64,000 nt of DNA, from positions 1 to 64,000 of the forward strand of contig CADCML010000004.1 of NCBI GenBank assembly GCA_902802535.1, written 5' to 3'. This document shows, in pieces, positions 58,857 to 64,000 of this stretch. Made by a program: the position numbers and the translations under genes. The stretch is from an uncultured Bacteroidia bacterium (lineage in GTDB: Bacteria > Bacteroidota > Bacteroidia > Bacteroidales > F082). The notes under the pieces are model-generated. The model was not told the DNA's origin and ran no database searches. It saw only the letters and a list, made by a program, of their open reading frames with translations. Numbering within the stretch: position 1 is the first letter of the stretch; every line of letters starts with the position of its first letter.

Positions 58857-59599
58857 TGGTGTGTGTTTGTGAATAAAGATTTTCCTTTTTCGCTCAGATA
58901 TGGCCATAGGTCTTCTTTCGAGATTTTGCACAGAGGCATCCCTGCGGAATAAGGCGCAATCTCGTAAGTTTGGTAACAGAACACGATGCTGTCGGTTTCA
59001 ATCCAAGGTTCGTTTTCCGGTAACATGAAATGGTCTTCTTCGCCGAGTTCAAACATTTCTTCGACCATGTCGAAATCCTCAATATATTGTTTTTTAATGT
59101 GTTCGGTGACGATTTTGGCCAATTGCTCCGTGTTTTCAAACATGTCGTAACCCACAATGCTGCCATCGATTTTACTAAAAGTGGTGCCGTAATACCATGG
59201 CGTGGGATGAGCACCTCCCGTATAGATGTAACCTTCAGTGATGTAGGTGACATAGCGGTCGGTTTGTTCCGAAAGGGTGTAGTTGTTTTCCAATTCCGAA
59301 CGGGGTTCGCTGCCTTCTTCCGAGAAGAATTGGTTCATTTCTTCCTTCAGGAAAGTCTCGTAATCTTCTGTTTCAGGCGAAAGCATCCAATGGAGAATGT
59401 TTTTGCGTAAGGTTTCGTTATTAGTGACGGGAAGGTCGATGTTGGTGGTATAATGGGAAAAACCTTGCTCGTAATCGTTTTCAAGGTAGACGCTGTCGCA
59501 GAGGGTATAAGGCTCAGTATCAACAAGATTCTGTTCTTTTGGTTTGCACCCTGTAGCCACTAACGACAAAAACGCAAGTGCGAAGAATAGCTTTTTCAT
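58853..59599 (-). CDS. DUF3298-type lipoprotein
   Basis: 248 residues. Signal MKKLFFALAFLSLVATGC with a lipobox cysteine at 18, then an alpha/beta domain with YIYTGGAHPTPWYYGTTFSK and FMLPENEPWIETDSIVFCYQ, the hallmark of the DUF3298/DUF4163 (PdaC/RsiV-like) fold. It is probably a periplasmic or surface protein, perhaps binding peptidoglycan or lysozyme-like ligands; its exact role is unknown. First gene of the glycan operon, behind a good promoter. Confidence 0.85.
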   Translation of the reverse strand: MKKLFFALAFLSLVATGCKPKEQNLVDTEPYTLCDSVYLENDYEQGFSHYTTNIDLPVTNNETLRKNILHWMLSPETEDYETFLKEEMNQFFSEEGSEPRSELENNYTLSEQTDRYVTYITEGYIYTGGAHPTPWYYGTTFSKIDGSIVGYDMFENTEQLAKIVTEHIKKQYIEDFDMVEEMFELGEEDHFMLPENEPWIETDSIVFCYQTYEIAPYSAGMPLCKISKEDLWPYLSEKGKSLFTNTHQ

Positions 59600-59626
59600 G
59601 ACGTGTTTATTTTAGGTTCAATGTTG

Positions 59627-59657
59627 CAAATGTAGTGTTTTTTCAGAAAACGGCAAA
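59627..59657 (-). promoter_or_regulatory. Promoter of the surface-glycan operon
   Basis: The minus strand has TTTG at 59657-59654, a 19-bp spacer and TACATTTG at 59634-59627, 27 bases before the lipoprotein ATG. Confidence 0.75.
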
Positions 59658-59666
59658 ATTTGGCTT

Positions 59667-62600
59667 TTATTTCACCCAACGGTAGAGAATCTCAATAGGA
59701 TGCACGGCATGTACGCCTGTTCCGTCAAGGATTTGCTGGCGACACGAAGTGCCAGGTGCCGAAACAATACATGGTGTGACATCGTCGGCATGGGTCACGG
59801 CCTTTCTGATGGTTGGGAAAAGCACCATCTCACCGATAGCCAACGAGGTTTGGTAATGTTCCTTTTCGTAGCCGAACGAGCCAGCCATGCCGCAGCAGCC
59901 ACTTGGGATGACGTGGACTTGGGCACCTTGCAATAGTTTCAAGGCGGCAACGGTTTTTTCCGTGCCCGCCAAGGCCTTTTGATGACAATGGCCATGAAGC
60001 CAAATTTCGACAGCATCAGGCTTGAAATTATCCGTGGTGATACGACTGGCGGCCACTTCGCGCATGATGAACTCATCGAAGAGCAGGGCATTTTTTGCCA
60101 AGGTCTTTGCCTCATTGCGTTGTTCGGCTGGCACCAAGTCGGGGTATTCATCGCGGAAGCTAAGGATGCACGACGGCTCGATACCGACCAAGGGTGTTTG
60201 TTCCGAAACTTTGTCTTTCAATAGGTTGACATTCTTTATGGCGAACTTCTTGGCCAATTTCAGGTTGCCTTTCGAGATGGCGGCGCGACCGCTTTCCACA
60301 TGTTTCGGGATTTCCACTTCGTAGCCTAAACGCAAAAGCAGTTTGGCGAAAGTCAGGCCAAGTTCTGCTTCCTGGAAGTTGGTGAACTCGTCAGCAAAAA
60401 GCAGTACCTTGCCCTTGGTGGCTTGGTCTTTGTGTCTGCGACATTCGCGATTGACCGCGGTGCGCATGGTCACGCGGCTCAAGGTCGGGATGTCGCGCTC
60501 GGTTGAAAAGTTGATGATGCGCTTGATGATGTTTGACGAGAACTGCCACGAGGCGAAGAGGTTGTAGAGTGGCCAAACGAGGTGTCCCAATTGTTCCACC
60601 GTAGCCATTCGCGACACGGCGAAGGAACGCAAAGGCATTCCACTGACGTCGTATTTCTGTTGCAAAATCTCTGAACGCAAGCGCGTCATATCGACATTCG
60701 ACGGGCACTCGCTGCGACAGCCTTTGCAGGCCAAGCAAGAATCCAGCACTTCAGCTAATTCCTTGGATTTCAGTATGCTTTTGTCTTTATCCAAGGCTTG
60801 TGCGAAAGCCTCGCTCTCCCAACCTCTCGTCAGGATTTCGCGTAGCACATTGGCGCGGGCGCGGGTGGCCTTGGTTTCGTCGCCGCTTACCTTGAAGACC
60901 GGGCAAAGCGTGCCGCCAATCAAGTTCGACTTGCGGCAGTCGCCGGCACCATTGCATTGCTCGATGCTACACATCAGGGCGTGGAGCTGGTTTTTGGCTC
61001 CAGTAGCACCCTCCACCTTGCATTCGTCGAAGGCGGCCTTCCAATTATAATAGGTGTGGCTATCGCCGAGTTCCTTCTCAATGGCGTATTGTTGCCCAAC
61101 CTCGAAACGCAACATACTGTCCATGGGTAAAGTATCGACAATCTTGTGCAGGTTGAAGATTTGTAACGGGTCCCAGCAGTGTTTGAGGTCTTGCATCAAG
61201 GCATAAACTTTATCGCCATAGACGAGTTGGATGAACTCGCCGCGTAGCCGTCCGTCGCCATGCTCGCCGCTGAGCGAACCTTTGTATTTCTTGACCAACA
61301 AGGCGGTTTGGTAAGCCACTTCGCGGAATTTGCGTTTGCCTTCCGCCTCCTTGATATTGAGGATGGGTCGCAGGTGCAGTTCGCCAGTGCTGATGTGGGC
61401 GTGATAGACGCAACTTAGATTGAGGTTTTCGAGCATTTGGGCAAAATCGGCCATGTAATCGGGCAACTTTTCAGGCGCGACAGCCGTGTCTTCGATGACA
61501 CCGATGGGTTTGGCATCGCCTTTCATACCCGTAAGCAGACCCAAACCCGCCTTGCGCAGACTCCATACCTTGCTGATTTCAGAGCCATAAACCCTTGAGC
61601 AAGCATAAACTAAATGCTCTTCGTTTTCCATTAGAGCTTTCTCCAATCGGTCGGCGAGGGCATCGATTTCAGTTCTTGTTTCACCGCGCAATTCGATGAT
61701 GAGGATGGCGGCAGGGTCGCCTTGCACGAAGAAACGATTTTTCTGCTGCTCTACATTATCTTTGCTGAGTTCCAGAATGTTACGGTCCATCAACTCAACA
61801 GCGGCAGGATTGAATTTCAAAGCCACCAAATTCCCCAAAAAACTCTTTTGCAGCGTATCACAATGGGCGCAAACCACCATTTTTTCCTTGGGCGGCAAAG
61901 GGTCGAGGTCGACCTTGATTTCGGTGATGAAAGTCAAAGTGCCTTCACTTCCGGCCAGCACTTTGCAGAGATTGATGGTGCGTTCTTCAAGCGGTTTGGC
62001 TGTATTGTGCAGGTCTTCAATCACTTCGTCGATGGCATAACCACAGGATCGACGACGTAAGTTCTTGTCGGGATAGTTTTCCTCAATTAGTTGAACGGTT
62101 TTTTCATCCAAAGCCCAGCGGATGAGTTGGGTGTAGATGTTTTGGATTAACAAATTGGATTCGGTTTCCCAAAAGCGGTTGCCAAAGCGTTCTTCCAATT
62201 CTCTGATAGTATAGGTTTTGAATACCTCAATACTGCCATCGCAAAGCACGCCTTGGGCTTCCAACACATGGTGGCGCGTACTGCCATAAACCAAGGAATG
62301 TGAACCACAGGAGTTGTTGCCGAACATGCCGCCGATGCAACAGCGGTTGCTGGTGGAAGTTTCAGGGCTGAAGAAGAGTCCGTATGGCTCCAAGGCAAGA
62401 TTCAGCTCATCGAGGACAACGCCAGGCTGCACCCTTGCCCAGCGTTCTTCCTTGTTGATTTCCAAAATCTTCTTAAAATGCTTGCTGATGTCGACAACGA
62501 TTCCGCTACCCACCACTTGGCCAGCGATGGAGGTACCACCTGCCCTCGGAATGAGGTGGGTTTTGCGCTCACGCGCTGTTTCAATCAAATAAACAATATC

Positions 62601-62705
62601 CTGCTCGTTTTCGGGAAAGGCAACGCCTTGGGGCACTTCACGATAAGCTGACGCATCGGTTGCGTAAGCAATGCGGTGCAAAGGGTCGGTAAAAATGGTG
62701 TACAT
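59667..62705 (-). CDS. FAD-linked oxidase with FeS and CCG domains (D-lactate/glycolate dehydrogenase type)
   Basis: 1012 residues. FAD_binding_4 domain (LIPRAGGTSIAGQVVGSGIV, FGNNSCGSHSLVYG) at about 40-260, FAD-oxidase C-terminal domain to about 530 (SGEHGDGRLRGEFIQLVYG), then a ferredoxin-like part with CNGAGDCRK...CPVF and CLACKGCRSECPSNVDMTRL, and a heterodisulfide-reductase-like CCG region (GCCGMAGSFGYE) near the end. Such fusions oxidise D-lactate, glycolate or D-2-hydroxyglutarate and pass electrons to quinone. Substrate not determinable. It starts 6 bases after the CapD-like gene, though functionally unrelated to the glycan genes. Confidence 0.88.
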   Translation of the reverse strand: MYTIFTDPLHRIAYATDASAYREVPQGVAFPENEQDIVYLIETARERKTHLIPRAGGTSIAGQVVGSGIVVDISKHFKKILEINKEERWARVQPGVVLDELNLALEPYGLFFSPETSTSNRCCIGGMFGNNSCGSHSLVYGSTRHHVLEAQGVLCDGSIEVFKTYTIRELEERFGNRFWETESNLLIQNIYTQLIRWALDEKTVQLIEENYPDKNLRRRSCGYAIDEVIEDLHNTAKPLEERTINLCKVLAGSEGTLTFITEIKVDLDPLPPKEKMVVCAHCDTLQKSFLGNLVALKFNPAAVELMDRNILELSKDNVEQQKNRFFVQGDPAAILIIELRGETRTEIDALADRLEKALMENEEHLVYACSRVYGSEISKVWSLRKAGLGLLTGMKGDAKPIGVIEDTAVAPEKLPDYMADFAQMLENLNLSCVYHAHISTGELHLRPILNIKEAEGKRKFREVAYQTALLVKKYKGSLSGEHGDGRLRGEFIQLVYGDKVYALMQDLKHCWDPLQIFNLHKIVDTLPMDSMLRFEVGQQYAIEKELGDSHTYYNWKAAFDECKVEGATGAKNQLHALMCSIEQCNGAGDCRKSNLIGGTLCPVFKVSGDETKATRARANVLREILTRGWESEAFAQALDKDKSILKSKELAEVLDSCLACKGCRSECPSNVDMTRLRSEILQQKYDVSGMPLRSFAVSRMATVEQLGHLVWPLYNLFASWQFSSNIIKRIINFSTERDIPTLSRVTMRTAVNRECRRHKDQATKGKVLLFADEFTNFQEAELGLTFAKLLLRLGYEVEIPKHVESGRAAISKGNLKLAKKFAIKNVNLLKDKVSEQTPLVGIEPSCILSFRDEYPDLVPAEQRNEAKTLAKNALLFDEFIMREVAASRITTDNFKPDAVEIWLHGHCHQKALAGTEKTVAALKLLQGAQVHVIPSGCCGMAGSFGYEKEHYQTSLAIGEMVLFPTIRKAVTHADDVTPCIVSAPGTSCRQQILDGTGVHAVHPIEILYRWVK

Positions 62706-62711
62706 CTCGGC

Positions 62712-64000
62712 TTATTTGTCCAACTGGCTGAAAACGCTGTTGTTGCTCTTAAACTCGGGCACAATGACCTTCATTTGGGCCACAATCTTCATGGGGTCGC
62801 AAGTTTCGAGCTCGGTATGGAGTTTTTCAATCATGCTGTCCACATCGGCAGTTTCATATTTGCGCACCACAGCGTGCATAATCTTCTCATTGTCGGTCTT
62901 GATAGTGTTCTCTTCGTTGGCCAACACCTCTTCGTAAAGTTTTTCGCCTGGGCGTAGTCCCGTTTCGATAATCTCAATTTCAGGATGATGAGATAATTGG
63001 CGCATTTTTTCGGCCAAATCCCAAATCTTGACCTTTTCGCCCATATCGAAGACGAAAATGTCGCCGCCATCGCCGATGGAACCGGCTTCGAGCACAAGGC
63101 TACAGGCTTCGGGAATGGTCATAAAGAAACGGGTAATGCGACGGTCGGTGACGGTGATAGGTCCGCCTTGGGCAATCTGCTTGCGGAACAACGGCACCAC
63201 AGAGCCATTGGAACCCAACACATTACCAAACCGCGTGGTGATGAACTTGGTGTTGCCCTTACGGCTTTGGGTGTAAATCTCCGCAATGCGCTTGGTGGCA
63301 CCCATCACATTGGTCGGGTTGACGGCCTTGTCGGTCGAAATCATGACAAACTTCTCTACGCCATATTCCACTGCCAAGTCGGCTATGAGCTTGGTACCGA
63401 ACACGTTGACAAACACGGCTTCGTATGCGTTTTCTTCCATGAAAGGCACATGCTTATAGGCAGCGGCATGAAACACCACTTGCGGACGATATTGCTCGAA
63501 AACTTCCCTCATGCGAACAGGGTCCTTCACGTTGGTGATGACGAAAGCCATCTTGTCGCGCAAGTCCTTGAAATCAGGCGTGTTGTTCATCTCGAATTGG
63601 AAGTCGTACATCGGCGACTCGGCTTGGTCGAGCATGATGAGTTTGGTCGGATTATAGTGCATCACCTGACGGCAAATCTCGCTTCCGATGGAACCCGCAG
63701 CACCCGTGACGAGCACCACTTTTCCGTTGATTTCGCGTGTCACGTTTTCCTTGCCGAGTTTGATGGGCGTGCGACCCAAAAGGTCTTCAATCTTGATGTC
63801 CTCAATCTGGTTCGACTTGATTTCGCCGTCTACCCATTTGGAGAATGACGGAATGGTCTTTACAACCAAATTTAACGCCATACCTTTTTCGATGATTTGC
63901 TTGCGGCGTTCCTCGTCAAGGCTGGGGATGGCCAAAACCATTATCTTGATGTTGTTTTTCTTGATGAAGGTTTTCGTCAGAGCCTCAGAAGGGGAATATA
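62712..64000 (-). CDS. CapD/WbpM-like UDP-sugar 4,6-dehydratase, N-terminus outside the window
   Basis: About 430 codons are visible; the frame stays open through base 64000 (SPSEALTKTFIKKNNIKI precedes the first internal methionine at 63941). This is the cytoplasmic SDR half of the long FlaA1/WbpM/PglF family, normally preceded by membrane helices and a CoA-binding-like domain. NAD loop VLVTGAAGSIGSEICRQV, MISTDKAVNPTNVMGATKR with the serine-methionine-lysine catalytic set of this family, and RFGNVLGSNGSVVP. It makes UDP-4-keto-6-deoxy-HexNAc, the precursor of rare deoxy-amino sugars for surface glycans. Confidence 0.92.
   Translation of the reverse strand, partial: YSPSEALTKTFIKKNNIKIMVLAIPSLDEERRKQIIEKGMALNLVVKTIPSFSKWVDGEIKSNQIEDIKIEDLLGRTPIKLGKENVTREINGKVVLVTGAAGSIGSEICRQVMHYNPTKLIMLDQAESPMYDFQFEMNNTPDFKDLRDKMAFVITNVKDPVRMREVFEQYRPQVVFHAAAYKHVPFMEENAYEAVFVNVFGTKLIADLAVEYGVEKFVMISTDKAVNPTNVMGATKRIAEIYTQSRKGNTKFITTRFGNVLGSNGSVVPLFRKQIAQGGPITVTDRRITRFFMTIPEACSLVLEAGSIGDGGDIFVFDMGEKVKIWDLAEKMRQLSHHPEIEIIETGLRPGEKLYEEVLANEENTIKTDNEKIMHAVVRKYETADVDSMIEKLHTELETCDPMKIVAQMKVIVPEFKSNNSVFSQLDK

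Overview
The window comes from a member of the Bacteroidota, most probably Bacteroidales. Evidence: an adjacent SusC/SusD-type pair, secreted proteins ending in type IX secretion (T9SS) sorting tails, -7 promoter boxes of the form TAnnTTTG in place of sigma70 boxes, almost no Shine-Dalgarno sequences, and an aryl-polyene/flexirubin-type pigment operon. There is no rRNA, no CRISPR array and no integrase or transposase. One tRNA (Asn, GUU) is present.

Layout. 1-590: 5' end of proS, carrying a frameshifting internal deletion. 712-3366: a secreted PNGase F-like T9SS cargo protein. 3460-7870: an AT-rich island in which small membrane or lipoprotein genes each follow a broken 3' fragment of a putative toxin gene; the units are separated by copies of one composite palindromic repeat. 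I read it as a decaying array of toxin/immunity cassettes. 7917-12950: SusD and SusC. 13212-14312: a zinc-ribbon membrane protein. 14321-36522: a single-strand run of about 20 tightly packed genes forming an aryl-polyene (APE) operon: tyrosine ammonia-lyase, ketoreductase, three ketosynthase genes (one a double-KS fusion) plus a half-KS, two ACPs, two dehydratases, a methyltransferase, a CoA/AMP ligase, three acyltransferase activities, an RND exporter, LolA, a small DMT protein, a glycosyltransferase, a desaturase-like flavoprotein, an esterase and gpsA. 36662-38944: lipid kinase and pgk. 39109-43321: an AAA ATPase behind three 33-bp repeats, a T9SS beta-helix protein, a solitary HicB-like protein and a broken Card1-type (DUF1887) nuclease. 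43425-50230: ldcA, a MORN-repeat protein, a 590-bp AT-rich gap with DnaA-box-like sites, rpiB, lutB, a free-standing reverse transcriptase and a small unknown gene. 50438-53714: an EF-G-like GTPase lacking its G4 motif and a PfkB kinase. 53946-54022: tRNA-Asn. 54151-64000: an exopolysaccharide/cell-surface glycan operon, then a large FAD/FeS oxidase and the start-truncated part of a CapD/WbpM-like dehydratase.

The APE genes give a coherent pathway: tyrosine is deaminated to coumarate, activated, loaded on ACP, extended by KS/KR/DH cycles, methylated, attached to a lipid by acyltransferases, and moved to the outer membrane by the MMPL/LolA/DMT set.

The least expected signals are: (1) the toxin/immunity array with its fixed repeat-to-toxin junctions; (2) a repeat family (43325, 44344, 52574) with terminal inverted repeats and two internal hairpins whose stems differ between copies yet stay paired, while the two loops stay complementary to each other; and (3) three conserved genes (proS, the Card1-like gene, the EF-G-like gene) that each lack an internal segment holding key residues, which is either genuine gene decay or an assembly artefact. 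Everything here is from reading the sequence; no database search or folding was run.
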